Of a stretch of DNA of 64,000 nucleotides, positions 31,554 to 45,371 are shown piece by piece (within the stretch, counting starts at the first letter, position 1; the number at the start of each line of letters is the position of its first letter). This stretch comes from Sitta carolinensis. Its lineage: Eukaryota > Chordata > Aves > Passeriformes > Sittidae. The DNA is taken from assembly GCA_032173965.1 (NCBI GenBank), contig CM063284.1, positions 63,424,863 to 63,488,862 on the forward strand, written 5' to 3'. A program made the position numbers and the translations under genes. The notes beneath the pieces were generated by a model. It made no database searches. It was given only the letters and a program-made list of their open reading frames with translations, and was not told where the DNA came from.

Positions 31554-31612
31554 GCAAACCTCTTGTTACCCAAATATTTAAGGTTAATTCCTGTGAGAAA
31601 CAAGAGGTTTGC
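31554..31612. repeat. Perfect 14-bp inverted repeat with 31-nt loop
   Basis: The left arm GCAAACCTCTTGTT (31554-31567) and right arm AACAAGAGGTTTGC (31599-31612) are exact reverse complements separated by 31 bases. The pairing does not extend convincingly outward or inward. A transcript of either strand could fold into a stem-loop. The stem is too short for a typical microRNA precursor, so no RNA gene is called. Confidence 0.8.
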
Positions 31613-32082
31613 CAATTACATGTTTCATCCCTACTGAAGGATAACTGTGCTTTCCTTAAGTCACAACAGTCGAGGCTGCCACCGAGTGACAAGACCTGGG
31701 CTTCCCTTCAGTGTTATTTAATATGTTTCACTTTGACATTATGTAAATACTCTGCTATTAGGGAATAAAATGACATAAAATTGGATCCTTTCTCAACAAG
31801 GTTTTGTGTTCTTTCTGTAGCTTCTCTCCTTTTTGAAGCTGTAATAAAGATCATAATTAGAATCCCAGTTGCTTAAGTGAGAAATTAACATGTTCTTATA
31901 TGCTGAGCTGAGCCAGGTTCCCAGCGTGACCCCCTCCGGGTATCTGTCCTGCCCCAAAATGCTTTCCCTGATACCAATTTATGTTCTAGACATATTAAAG
32001 AAAATCATATTCATTGCTACCTAGCAGTTAATCAGAGCCTTCAGATAGGCTTGAAATAATTTGCAGCCAGCTGCCAAAACCA

Positions 32083-32110
32083 CCTGCAGCCGTTCATTTC
32101 CTGCAGCCGT
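32083..32110 (+). repeat. Direct repeat of an 11-mer containing CpG
   Basis: CCTGCAGCCGT occurs at 32083-32093 and again at 32100-32110, with a 17-bp period. It lies in a stretch (about 32030-32190) that keeps more CpG than its surroundings. It may be paired binding sites, but this is unproven. Confidence 0.55.
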
Positions 32111-32766
32111 ACCTGAGCATGCTTTAAAACTAATCGGAGAGTGTCAGTCCATTGCCCAGTACCAGGACTGAACGAATTCATTCCATGCATGTCCTTCAAT
32201 CTTAACAGATTTATCCCAAATCCTGCTTAACCCCACTGCTGACCTCCTTGCTTACTGTCTTCTGGGCTATGGCCAAGCAAACAGAAATCTAAAGGTTTTG
32301 AACTGATGTTTTCCCTGTCAAAAATATCTTTTCCTAAAGGTTTTATTTTTTTAGAACTGGGCACAAATATATATACCTTATCTATTAATATATATTTTAC
32401 TATGAAAATAAGATTCTAGCAGATTGGAATAAATTAAAACCTTAATGGGGTTAAAATAAACCTAATTTGTAATTTAATTAAAAACAGAAAGCAATGAGCA
32501 GTAACACTTAACAAAAAAAACCCCAACATTTTCGTGGTGCAAAACACAGATTTAATTTCCAAATAAGTGAATGGTAAACTGTAATTGTATCATGTGCAAG
32601 AAGACACTAAGAACATATGAAACAGTAGTCGCAGATTTTGCAGTCAAGATGTTCCCTTTCTGGTTTTCCAAATTGTAGCAGAAGAAACCAGAGGGTAAAA
32701 CAAATAAAATACTGTCTTCATTATTGACCCAGCTAGGGATTTGGTATTGGTGGGAGATGGATTCAC

Positions 32767-32793
32767 ATCTCTGTGTCTCTGTGTCTCTCTCTC
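32767..32793 (+). repeat. CT/GT-rich simple tract upstream of exon B
   Basis: CTCTGTGTCTCTGTGTCTCT-type sequence lies about 70 bases upstream of the exon B acceptor. It is pyrimidine-rich and could bind polypyrimidine-tract proteins, but it is separate from the acceptor's own tract. Confidence 0.55.
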
Positions 32794-32804
32794 CTAAATG
32801 GTGA

Positions 32805-33134
<330 letters not shown>

Positions 33135-35865
33135 TGAAGGTATTGTGTGCATTTCAGCTTTCAGCAATTTGACTGTATCTTCAGCAGGAGCATTTGAGTT
33201 CATGGTTCTGAAGATCATAAAATGAGGCTGGTAATAGTGCAAAAAGAAATTTCTTTTATGCTTGCCTCTCTGTTACCATGAATGGGTTTATGTCTAGCTC
33301 TCTTAAGTCCTCCCCCATCCTCCTTTGTTTTGTCTGACTATAAACTGAAGAAGTGCTTAACTTGCCTGAGTACTTGTTCCTGCAAGAGGAGAAAATCTGC
33401 TTGGAAATTCCCCTTCTCTACCTCCTCACTGTCCTTTATTGTACAATCTGAGTGAGGCTTTTCATCTGACAGTGGGTGGAGGGTTTGTCATTGCTCTTGT
33501 CTGCCTCAGGAGCTGGATTGTTCCTGTGGTGATAATTAGAACAGGTGAGCTCCTCCTCTCAGCAATCCAAGTACAGATGAGGTATCTGAAATTGCCGAGT
33601 GAAATACTTGAATTACCTCGCAGTAACAGGTGCCTGGCTGGAGCTGTGTGGTGTGTCAGGGCTCTATGGGCTGTGTTTCTGCAAGCCTGTGCCTTAGACT
33701 TGGGGGGCCTGAGTGTGAGGTATAGCTCACTGTCTAGATTAAGCTAGAGAAGGAGATGTTACTCAAGTGGTCTGTTTTCTTAAGACTTTCCATGTCCCTG
33801 TGTCCCAAGTCATGTACTGAAGATAGCATCTTTCAGTTTAATCCCCCAATTGTCATGTTGTCTCTTGCTGTATGTTTCTCTATAGGTGCCTGTATATATC
33901 CCCTGTCTCATTAGTTAGCCATAAGTGCATCTCCTGTGCTGGAATGGTGCCTCTTGCTGTTGTTTTGTCCCAATACCTGCTGAAAGGGTGTGCATTTGTT
34001 ACAGACAGGGCTTGCCTGCAAAAATATTACCTAGGGGGTGGAATCTTTCAGAGCCTGAGTTTGAGTTCCCCTTTCTTGGGTCTCTGTTGCATCTGTGGAC
34101 AGCACTGATCAACAGCACCCATAGCTTCCTGCTGAGGCTTTGTTACCTTAATGCGGTGTGATTTGGTTTCTTTTTTTCTTTTCTTCTGTAAGATTTTACA
34201 CCAGTGGTACCTTCAGCCTGGTTGCTAATTTATCAACCTTATTTCACATCCAATATGGAGCCTCCATCCTTTTGGGACCTCTGCTAAAGTGGGTGGGTGG
34301 AGGGGCTAGAGGAGGATGATTTGCTAGCTTTTGTGTTTGTTTAAAGGATGGAGAAGAGCAGAATCTAATGGAGTTTAAAGTGGCATCATAGTCCTCTGAA
34401 ATTCAATCTGTTGAAATGTATTTCTAATTTAGTGTGCTGTGAGGTTGATCAGTCTGTTGGCAGCGTGTCACTGCTGTGATCTGGGCCAACTGCCACAGTT
34501 GTTGGTGGGAAGAGTCTGATGGGGGCTATGTGTGTATGTCTGTGTGTGAGCACACATGGCTGCATTCACACACTTGTTTCCACTGCTTGCTAACTAAGCA
34601 AGTGTTATTTATAGCTTTGAAGGCACTTAGACTTACAGAAAGGCAACCTGTGTGGGGGTGTCACTTATCTCCACTTTAATTTCCTACTCTTAGTGCTCTC
34701 TTAGTATTCTGGTTTAACAATGCAAATGGAAAGTACAGGTACTTTAGTCCTATTCCAGTGCTTCATGTTGATGTTTTTTAATTTTTTTTAAAATTTAAAT
34801 CATTGGCTGTTTAGCTCTTGCACCTGTAATTTTCTCCTTTGTTATTCATCTGTGGCATAATTGATGTTTTGTACTGTCAATTAAGAACTTGCAATTCGTT
34901 CCTAATTTCTTCAGTGTGTAACATTTCTGACAACACATACGTTCAGACAGCAAGATCACAATTACAATTATGTTAAAAACCACAAGGGAAAGTCTGCTCT
35001 GAGTACCACACATGGCATGTTCTTGGTCTGCTTAAACAGTCTGAAGGAAAGCAGAAAGGGAAAGCTGTCAGCTTTGTGTTTCATTACCCCCACAAGCTTA
35101 TTTACTCCATCATCCTTGTATAAAACATGAAAACAGCCAGTTAAAAAGAGGCAGGAGAATCTTCTTGAACACCTGCTACCTGGATGCTTCTTTGTGGAGG
35201 AGCAAGAGAGTGCTGTGGCTTGGAAGGAGGGGTGGGTTGTTCAGACTTGTATTAGCATGGTTCTGGCTTCTGTCCCTGCTGTATCCTTCAAGAGCTCCTG
35301 GCTGCCTGAGGTTGTGCCCATTTGGCCTCTGCAAATGTTTAGCTCCATGTGGTTCTCTCTGTTGATGTGTCCATTTCAAAACAAGGAGATGGAAGCTGGT
35401 TGTTAATATGCAGGTAGGGAGTTCATGTAGCAGTGCACTGGTACGTCCAGCTCCAGAAGGGTCCCACAGGTGACTTTCCAGGGCATTGGCAGACTTGGTT
35501 TGGTGCTGCTCTTCTGGTGGTGCCTAGGGAGCTTGGACAGGGAAGAGCCAGCAGCTTACTAAGATCCTGCATAGGGAAGGCTTGGGATTTTTTGGAAGGG
35601 GTTATTTTGATTTGGAACCTCCATGCTTTTATTTATTGAAGTGTTGAGGGCTTCAGAATTGTTTGCATGGTGGGACAGGTGGTTGTTCTGACTACTGTCC
35701 CGCTGTATGTATCCAGCCTTAGCTCTTTGTGCTTTCACCATGAAATGCAACATGCAATTGCATGGAAATAAGGGCACACACACAGGGTTGAAGTTCAGCA
35801 CTTTGAAAATCTTAAGTGTAGTAGCGATAAGATCCAGGACAGTAAACCTCCATGTTTGATTAATT

Positions 35866-35885
35866 AAAAAAAAAAAAAAAAAAAA
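35866..35885 (+). repeat. Poly(A) run, 20 A
   Basis: Uninterrupted A20 preceded by TTAATTA. The upstream 100 bases show no known retroelement or spliced-gene sequence, so a retroposed origin is only a possibility. Confidence 0.8.
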
Positions 35886-36071
35886 TTAAGTTAGGACTAT
35901 CTTAGGTCCTAGTCATTCAAAATGATCTGATGATATAATCCCTGGATTCATGATCAAAGCCCTTTTTTGGGCATAGGAGACTTTCCCAGGATTGGTGGGA
36001 ATGCAGCTCAGTGGTCTTCTCTGTCCTTGTCCCAGCAGTGGTGTCAGAAGCACAGCATAAATTTGTCACAC

Positions 36072-36165
36072 CATAGAATCATGCATCACTAAGGGTGGAA
36101 AACACCTTCAAGATCACCAAGTCCAACCTTCGACCAAATTCCACTGTGAATTCACGTCAGTGCGT
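36072..36165 (-). mobile_element. Short CR1 LINE 3' tail, minus orientation
   Basis: CATAGAATCATGCATCACTA followed by GGGTGGAAAACACCTTCAAG and ATCACCAAGTCCAACC is the reverse complement of the CR1 3' end, including the ATTCTATG-type terminal repeat. Recognisable homology is only about 90 bp, so it is a severely 5'-truncated copy. The right-hand boundary is uncertain. Confidence 0.88.
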
Positions 36166-39100
36166 ACTTTCATTTTATGCTTTTAAACAGAAAACTTTAA
36201 GCATCCTGTCACCACTACAGGTTCGCTCTTCATTGTTCCTGCAGGGTTTATTTTGAGTGGGAGCAGCCAAATTCTGTCAGTGAAGGAGCAGTACTATCAT
36301 GCTACAGTATGGAAGACACGCCCTTGACATGCAGAAGATCCCATACTTAGGCGAAGTAGTCCCATTTACCTGTCCTTCTGTGTGTAAGAAAATCTAATGA
36401 CTGAAATTATTTTAACTCCCCTTCACTCCATTAGCACCCTGTAATTTCAAAGGGAAATAATTTAACCAAGATGACCTGCTTGGTTTCATTATCCAGAACA
36501 CTAAGGCTTTAGACATATTTTAATTAGTTTGTTTTTCAAACTCTTGATTTGATAATACACTGTACTAATTACTTATTAAAAGGTAAGTGGAGCACAATGA
36601 AAAAGCTGTAACAGTTGATGAATATCTGAGCAACCTGGAATACATTTCTAGACTGACCAAACTTGGCAAGGCTCCTCTGGTTTCTATTATTGTAAAATAC
36701 TCCTTTTAAAAAGGTTGGTGTTTTTTTTTAATTTTATTAAATTGTGACCTAGATTTTTCAACACAAGGAGGGGAATAGTACAGATATCTCTGAAGTGTTT
36801 GTCTGCAGTGTTCTTATCTTTAAATAGCTTCTTTGAAGGAGCCTGTATGCCCTTTGCCAGAGGCATAATTAGTATCTTTCAGCTGCATGTAGATATGAGT
36901 GTGTCATCTCGGTGTGGTTGTACAACAGCTCTCACTTTTACTGTGTTTTCTGCCTCAGATCATATTTTTCTTAATAGCTTCTGTTACAGTGCATTTGAGT
37001 TACCTCTGCTCTCTGTAATTATTTACAGGTCAAAATATTGTGAGTCAAATATCAGGCTAAAGGAGGAAGGAGAAACAACTCCCTGCGAGCAATAGATCTT
37101 TGGCAAAAGGTGATAACAGGAAGGCTGTGATTAGGAGAGTACATTTTAAGAAGTTTTCCCATGATCAATTTTCTAATTAAGCTGAGCCTCTGGGAATTAC
37201 ATGCTAGAGAATTTCAGGGATTCCTAAATAAAAATGGTTTAATTGAGATCTCACAAAATGAATTTTCAGGCTCTTCTATTCTGCAAAACATGTGATTGTT
37301 TTTTTCCTTCTAGTGCTGTGCTGACTTAATAATCTGATGATTTATTACAATTGGGCAAAATCAAAATAGAAAATTTCACTATAGCATGTTTGTCTGAACT
37401 TCAGTAAATTCTAACTTTTAGTGCAGTGTGTTCTTAAACAGGCTTTTTATTCTTTTAAACACCTGTATTTGGGTGGTAAAAAGAGTCAGGGGACTGCAAT
37501 CCGAGTCTTCCTTTTTGAGTCCTCATAGGAGAGCTTGACTTTGTCAGTTCATACCTGCAGAGATTTCTGATTACAATGGGAGAGCCCTCAGAACCAAAAC
37601 TTGGGAGTTCTTAATTTTGGGCATGTTAGAAAACAGCTATTAATTTGCCTGTATTTCAGCAAGGCAAAAGGTACGTTTGCCTGTGAGTTAGGCGTCAGTA
37701 GGTTCTGTAGTCAATGTGTGCTGTACTTGGTTGGAGAGCTGCTGACTTGCATTGGTCACATTCTTTAAGCAGCGGCCATTGGCACTGTGGAGACTTGCTC
37801 ACCATGTCAGAGTAAGCAAATTAAGCAGCACAGCAACTTGGTTAGGCTGGAAGCAAAGCAATGAAATGCTGACACTGTCCAAAAGCATGAGCTGCTTTGC
37901 AGTCTGGGTTAGTTTTTATAATTCCAAAATAATATTAAAACATGCAGACATAAAATAATTTATTTAAAATACTGGAAGAAAAATTTTTATTGATTTCATT
38001 ATTATATCATTTAGTATTTGAAACTAGAATTTTGGGATGGTGAAAATTCAAGAATAAACTTAAGGGTGCTGAATTTTAATTGCACAGATGATTTAATAAA
38101 AGTAAGTTTGCATTTAGTAATTGTAACCTCAAAATTTCTAAGTTTTTAAATTTAGGAGAAACACTGAAGTGTAGAATATAAGCTCTTTCTCATATATGCA
38201 ACAATTTAGGCCACCTATGAGCTGCTAAGCAACTCTTGTAGTGGTTTAGGACAAGAGTAATTTAATCAGTATTGGCAAGGAGAAGTGGTTATACAGGCTC
38301 AGAGTGAACAACACTTGTGTGAGATTCAAGAGAGAAGAGAGCCCAGCTACCACCACCATTGTATTCTTCCTTCCCAGGGGAACAGAGTGCTGCTGGAGTG
38401 CCAAAACTCCAGGCATCCAGTGGAAGATGCAATTTCATGCCAGTGTGTGCCTACTGGGAGATTTAAGAGATAGGAAGAGGTGCTGAAGTAAGATAGAGTA
38501 TCCTGTGTGTGGTACTACAGCCCAATGAATGTTTTTCTTGCTCTTCCAGTTTTCAGCCCCTTGCTGATATTTACAATTCCAATATCTACCCCCTGCAAAA
38601 AGCCACAGGATGCAATTAACTGATTGAAATGGGAGACTAATCTTGAGGTTTAGCTCTTGTATTTGCCACCGACTCACTCCGAGTCCCTCAGCGGGCTGTT
38701 TGGTTTTTTGTAAAATGAGGATAAATATTTCACTTGGTGTATAGGCGTCAACATAGCTGGATGTTGATTATGGATGAGCTACTGGCATAAAATCTGAGTG
38801 CTGCAGTGGCAGCACCAATTCAAAGCCTTGCTGCCCAGGTGGGCATTATAAATTATTCCAGCAAAGGCAATTTCTCTCCTTCATCCCAGCCAAAAAACTC
38901 TAAGCCTGCTTCTCTAACTCGTGAATATACCATATCTTCAGTGTTTTCCAAATGACTGATTTTGTGCTAGAGATGTGACCCAGGATCTCTTGGGTATGAT
39001 GCACAGCCTGGTAGCTTCTGGGGAGTGTTATCATGGTGGTTTGAAACTACCATACTAGTTTTGTTCTTTGTTTGAGGGAACGTTTGTGTGAGGAACAGGT

Positions 39101-39223
39101 TGGGGCTTGAAGTGCGCACGGAAATGAGTTGGTTTTGAGGTTCACTGTAAAATCCAGTCAGGATGGTGAAGTTAAATTGCTTCGAAATTGTCAGATACAA
39201 ATAATAGATGTGGCAAGCACTCC

Positions 39224-39274
39224 TTTGTTTTGTTTGGGTTTGTTTTTTTTGATTTGTTTTTTTTTTTATTTTGA
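39224..39274 (+). repeat. T/G-rich low-complexity tract
   Basis: TTTG-type units and T runs of 8 and 11 bases. On the minus strand it produces a Lys/Gln-rich stretch in an otherwise meaningless open frame (38967-39344). Confidence 0.7.
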
Positions 39275-40466
39275 GTACTCTGTTACTCTGGAGTGTTTTG
39301 CTAAGTCTGGAAAGTAGATATTTTTTTCCTGAAGACTCATTCATTTCCCCACCCTTGCTCCTTCTCCCTAGAAAAGGAAAAAATTTCTTCAGCTTTCTAC
39401 TATTTCAAAGAATGGGCTGAGAAGAAAATGGGGTTTATGTTGCTACAGTAGTCGATAAAATAACTGTAACACCAAGCACCTTGTGATTTGTACAATGGCA
39501 GCAGAGGGAAGAGCTGGAGCTCAGTTTTATTTCTGTATTTGGGATAGCCTTTTCTTCCCTCTCACTCAGGCACTGGGGAGCTCCCTCTGGGATGGTTCCT
39601 GCAGGTAGAGTCAGACAAGTGAAGTACAATTGCTCTTTCCTATAGAGTTTATGCAGTTTGTGCTCCTTTATCCTGGCTTGCTAAAATAACCATGAGGTGC
39701 AGGCATAAATTACATATATTTGCACTTCAGGGATTTGGCATTGTCCTGCCAAAACATAGTAAGTGGGACATATAATAAATGAGAAGCAGGCCCTAAATAG
39801 TAAGCATTCAGATGCCAACACATCAGGAGCATTTGAGAGGCAAGGTTTTTCCACCTGCATACAGTCACAAAATGGGTCTGTGTGTCAGAGGAGAAGCCAA
39901 ACCTCTGAACGTGGCTCACTGTAGGGCTTGGCAAGCTGTGTGCTTTTTTGGGGCAGGCTGAAGTCCCACATACCTTGACCTGCCCCGTGCTTAAATTATT
40001 CTAATGTCTTAAATTGTTTAAAGATATTTCCAAAGCACATCTGGGTTGTGTTTAATTGTTAGGAAGGAAAAAAAACAGAGGAGCTAGAGGGGGAGTTGGT
40101 GTAAATAATTCATGGAGAAGAATCCTCCAATTTTGCAGAAACCACAGCCCAAATTACAGAGAAGGCTTTTGGACTGAGATGATTTTTGTTGTGGTTGTAA
40201 CATACCAGAGTTTGAATCCTGTCCAGATGAAAACATTTGGTTTGTACTTCAGTAAATACTGCAGAAGCACTGCCAGCTAATTCTGAAGAGTAATGAAATA
40301 GTATTTTTGGCAAAACACATGCACTTTCCATACTTCTGATTCCTCATTTCAGATCCAAATTCAGAGAGATTTTTAAGCATGTTTAGCTAGTCCAAGACAA
40401 GAGTTAATGTAATTTAATGAGAAACAAAACATAACCATAATTTAGGAGCAAAAACTACACATTTGT

Positions 40467-40494
40467 AAAAAAAAAAATTAAAAAAATAAAAAAA
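40467..40494 (+). repeat. A-rich tract with two T interruptions
   Basis: A11, then TT, A7, T and A7. Simple sequence; no associated retroelement was recognised. Confidence 0.75.
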
Positions 40495-42501
40495 TGAAGT
40501 AATAACATCATTAGTCAAATAAAATGGCTGAAAAAGAGTGTAGTTTATTCTATTAATCAGGCACTTGCTGCTGAGGTCAACACATCTGTATGTACAGGCT
40601 GGAAAAGCATCAGTTCTGCCTACTGTTAGTAGCAAGCCTGATTTTTGCACTTGCAAAGGGTGACATCTTTCCTAGAAAATTGCTAAAAGCGGCACCATGA
40701 CTTAAACCCCCATATTTTACTTTGTACTTGTAGTTGTATAAGCACCAAATTATTGCAACAGAGGACATGAAATACATTTGTCATTCTTTCATATGCATTG
40801 CACCACATGTAGTGTGTAGTAGTGGTAATCATTTTTCCAATATAGTTAGGCTTTCTTTTGTGTTGCTCTCACAATAGGAGGGAAGACAAAATACTCAAGA
40901 GAGAATTTCACTAATGAAACTGAAGATACCGATGGAAGCAGTTGCCAAACATGCTTCAAATCTAATTTTTAAAAAGAGCTGACTGTCCTCCATTCTTGTA
41001 ATAATTCATAGCTCATTGTAACTTTGATGAGTGATTTAAAAAAAAAACAAACCCTAATCATTAATGATTTTCTCAAAATTTGCCACACACAGCAGTATCT
41101 GATTGTAGGAGCTCTCATACTAGTGAGGCGTGGGTACTTGGGGTTGTGTTGGCTGTCCGAAATGTCTGTGTAGCTTGCAATCCCTTAGACATGGAAAATT
41201 TTTAGGCTTTCAGAATTGCACTGTGATGTCCAGCTTTGGTGATTTGGCCTTTCCCTAGTGTTTTGGAGAAGGGGGAGAGGGCTGGGAATTTGCCTTCGGG
41301 TTGCTGCCTTACTTTGGCCATGGCTCTTCTGCCCTCAACTGTGAGACTTGTTACACAGGAAGAGAAGTGAGTGGCATGTGTTTGGCTCAAGGCAGCAGGT
41401 TGACTGCACTATCAGATGGATGCCTTGTATTGATCCAGCCTTAACAGCAATGTCCTTTCCACTTTGCTGTTTTTATTAGTATTTCATGTCAGTAGTCCCT
41501 TCCTATCTCCCTTCTCCTGTTGCTCCCTCATCTTGTGTCCATCTGCTAGCATACGTCTCAGCACTCACTTTTCTTCAGCCTCAGCACATCTGGTTCCCGT
41601 CTGCTGCTGCTGCTGCACTTTACAGCCTTTCTTACAGCTTACTCCTTCCTTCTGCCATGGCTTTTCCTTCATTCCCAGTATGTTGCAATTGCCCTTCCAG
41701 ATCTATGGTGACAGCATATGCTTTTATGCAAATATTGCTGCAAAACGAATCAGCTGTCTTAGGAAGGTGGGGGGAGGGAAAGCATTTAGGAATTGTGTGC
41801 CTAGACGTCATCAGGACACTATGTAAAACCTGCAGCTCCTACATGGGATTGGAAACATACTGCGTTTAATATTTTGTTTAATAACATAAGGTGATACATT
41901 ACGGTACGCATTCAATAAGAAAAAGTGTGCATAGAAATTTTCCAAATCTTTTCTTGAGAGCTTGTAACATTACATTACAGTTACAGAATTTATTAATGGA
42001 CTTTAATTTCCTTAGTCTGGGATTTTAATCTGAATCAGTTCCCTGATCCGATTCACCCCCCACAAAAAAATTACACTGCCACAGTTGAGGAAGTGGCACA
42101 GGTATAATAAGAAGAGGCCAGATGGAGGTAGATGTTCTGCAGGCCATTTTTGATGCCAAGAAAAATGTCCACACAGCCGCCAACAGAATAGATGGTTCCT
42201 TGCATGAAATGTCTTCTAAATGAGTGGTGAGAGGTCAAATTTAATTTCTAGGTTTCCATCAGAGTTGCTGAATGACTGGGCTTTTCAGGCACCTGCTGAT
42301 GGGGCGGATGGCAGGGTGGGTTTCTCAGGGTTGAGGGCTGCTCGTGTGCTTTCCCCAGCCTCTGGAGGGCTGCTCCCTGCTCTCCTGCTTCATCCGCTCC
42401 AGTGCCCATGGTAGCAGCTGCCTGCATGATGTAGGGGATCCTAGCCACACTGTAAATATTATAAATATTGCAAAATTCAGTACAGCCACAGGCTCTTGTA
42501 A

Positions 42502-42549
42502 CTCTCTCCCTCTGTCTCTCGGTCTCTCTCTCATTCTCTCTCTCTCACA
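42502..42549 (+). repeat. CT-rich (TCTC)n simple repeat
   Basis: Nearly pure pyrimidine sequence made of CTCTCTCC, CTGTCTCT and TCTCTCTC units. It ends in CACAG, so it mimics a splice acceptor, but no JARID2-like or other exon follows. Confidence 0.8.
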
Positions 42550-43170
42550 GATTTTTCTGCTGTTTCTTGGGGTTGGAAAGTGAGGAAGTGGGGAATTGTA
42601 GATCTAGAGCGCTGAGACCTGGTAGGCTCCACCTCCCAGGCACAGATGTTGCCCTTTATTTGTAGCATTGCTGCTCTTCTTTTTTGCTGTTGGTTATTAA
42701 TTCCAGTGTCACTCTTTATATTACCCTTGGTAGGCTTTGAGAATCATGCTTTGGTGTTGGGGAGGGCAAGAGGAAGAAGAGGGATGATTGCTGATCTTTA
42801 TTTTTTCTTGCTGCCTGGCTGGCAAATATGTGCAAAAAGGAACCAGCATAGCTGCCCCATGAGTTTCTGTTGCTGAGTGTTTCCCAGAAGAGACAATTGT
42901 GCAGAATATGACCCGCCAATTTTACATGTCAGGAAAGACCCTACAACACTATGTTCTGTGAATGTGTGTGTATGGAAGTGTCTGGTGAACCTGCAGTTTT
43001 CCTTAGTCTCATGCCATTTTGGAGGGCTTTTATCGTCTTGATGTCATACATAATTTTCATGGTAAATGTCTGTTACACCTGGAGTAACCTGAGAGCAGCA
43101 GCTCTCAGCAAAATCTGTTTGTAAGGAAAACTACCATAGTCTTAACTTGAAGACCAGCCAGACTTGAGGA

Positions 43171-43253
43171 AGGGCAATATATTTTATTTGACCAACTGAT
43201 ACAGCTGGAAAAAAAACAACCAGCTCTTGAGTACTCATTCTTCAGATTTCCAA
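43171..43253 (+). repeat. Probable ancient amniote interspersed repeat
   Basis: The segment contains AATATATTTTATTTGACCAA, then CAGCTCTTGAGTACT and ATTCTTCAG. I recognise this layout (ATATCTTTTATTGG, then ACCAACTTCTG, a purine-rich spacer, GAGCT, and CTTCTTCAG) from an old dispersed repeat common in turtles, crocodilians and birds. I cannot name the family with certainty, and divergence is high. The call rests on memory of the motif order, so confidence is moderate. Confidence 0.45.
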
Positions 43254-45371
43254 TAGTCTTGAACGTTTATAGCTACAGTAATGCTTCTTGGTATTGTTTA
43301 TATAAATCAGTAGCTTTGAGTAACAGATGGGGTCTCCTGTAGAGGTAGGCTGTGACATCACCTACACATCCCTATCTGATCTCAGAGAGAATTAGGGATA
43401 TTTAGGATAGGAGTCATTATTATACAATATTAAAAAAGGTGAATGATTACATAGCTTCCACTCTTCACAGTTCAGTTTCATTTGCATGAGTTTCATTATT
43501 TCATCAGTCATGAGAAGTCTGAGTATTATTTCCATAAGAGGAGTCTTAGGGGGGATTGCTTAGCTCTTTGCTTGGTGTCAACCAGCACTGCACATAAACC
43601 ACTCACACATTAGGTGTTGTTTCATAAACATAATTGTCATTCTTTCAGCTTGAATGAAATCACAGTGTACTTAAAGGCATGTCTTCTCTTCAGTTTGCTC
43701 ATAAAGGGAATTTGCAGTGTCTTGAGCTTGGCCAGCCTGTTTCAATATTTTAAACCAGTGTTTTCTCAGCCTTTTGGACATGTTTAGCTACATAGGCTTA
43801 AAGTGAGAGTGGTTTTAACAAGTTCAACACGTATTTGTGAACAAATTATTTGAGGCTATTCCAGATCTGAAGTAGTACTGTAAAACATGAGGATAAAAAT
43901 AGTTCTAATACAAAAATTAAGCAAGAAAATTCAGCTTTTACATTTCTTTCAGAGTCTTCCATCCATAACAATGCTTAAATAGAATAAAAATGTGCAAGTC
44001 CAGACTTTTTTTTCTTTCTTTCTATTTGGCAATTCAAGTTTAATAACTATGTAGGAAAAGCCGGTGGGAAGGAGGGGAGGAGTCCCAGACTGAATGCCAG
44101 CTTTTCTCCAAGGTCTCATATTGCAGAGCACTTAGATCAATAAAGTGAGGGTTAGCAGGACTCTCCTGTGTTATTGGATGTTGCTAGTCTAATTTCTCTG
44201 GAAATGTACTTCCCAAACAGTCCCAGCTGTCCCAGGAATGCAGTTTAACCATTGTTGTTCATAGTTCTCGATTGGAAAGAATTAAAAACTGTCATTGTGA
44301 TAGGAGATTTGTGCACTGAGATTACAGCAATTGAATACCAGGAATTAGGTGAAGTTTGTGCCTACTCTCAAACTTGGGTAAGACTTTCCCTCCTTTCTAA
44401 ACAGACTGACACAGTACTGTATTTTATTCTCTGTTTTAAGAAAAAAAAAAAATTGCTATTGTAATAACAGCATTTGCATTCCAGATGATACATTTTTGTT
44501 GGTTGCTGTTTAGCGCTGCCAAAAAAGCTCAGAGATGTGGAATTCTAGAGAAGATGAAGCTGAGAGAACAGACGCTATATCTAGGCTCCTATTTTAGTGT
44601 CTCAGAAGGATCAATTTTCTGACTATTTTTCTAATTTTAATAGGGGGATTTCAGTCTGTGTTTGAATCTAATTTTGAGGGTTCCAAACAGTAAGGTTCTT
44701 TTACACCATCATTTGTCAGTGCACAATGGTGTCAGATGGTGTCAGACTTCAGATTCTGATAAGAACTAATGCACTTACATCCAGTTTATGAATTCATACT
44801 ATGCATAGGGTACCTAGATGGAAGAAAAAAAAACATTTATTTTTCAGGCAGCACTGTCCTAGGAGTAACTATTTTAAAACAGAGTCTTCTAGTTAGTTGC
44901 TGTTGAGACTTAAAACTCCCCTACGAGTAGAAGAATTAATGTACCTCTCAACACCTCTTACCTACTATGTTTGATTGCTAAGACTGTGCCAGAAAGTTCT
45001 GGGCTTGCATAAAAAATGCAAAGGTTTTTTGTTTCTGTAAGTTGCTACAGCTTCCATGCCGTGAAATATGTCAGCAGTCAATTCGATCATCAGTCTATAT
45101 AAACATGGAAAATGTGGCATGCAAAAAAGCCTTTTCCCCTAGGATAACTGTATGTGTCCACACATTTCTGTCTAGGTTGGGTGGAATAATACACGACTTC
45201 AGGGGGAAAGAATCATCGTGCTCTTAATGCTGCTGTAGTGTTTCTCCTCACTACCCCAGGGCTAACACTCACACATAGCACGAGATACTGCTGAGTTTCT
45301 CTCTGCTTCTCCCCTGAGGCAGCCACAGTTCCAAAGGGGCTGTTACAGAGGCCAGAAGCAAATGTCTTTAC

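Noticed and set aside
38967..39344. 125-codon minus-strand open frame
   Set aside because: It runs antisense through a T/G-rich simple tract that supplies the Lys/Gln stretch. Compositional artefact.
41464..41869. Two overlapping plus-strand open frames of 120 and 127 codons
   Set aside because: They lie in pyrimidine-rich sequence where stops are rare. Two frames are open together, and the products are Ser/Pro/Leu/Cys-rich without any domain.
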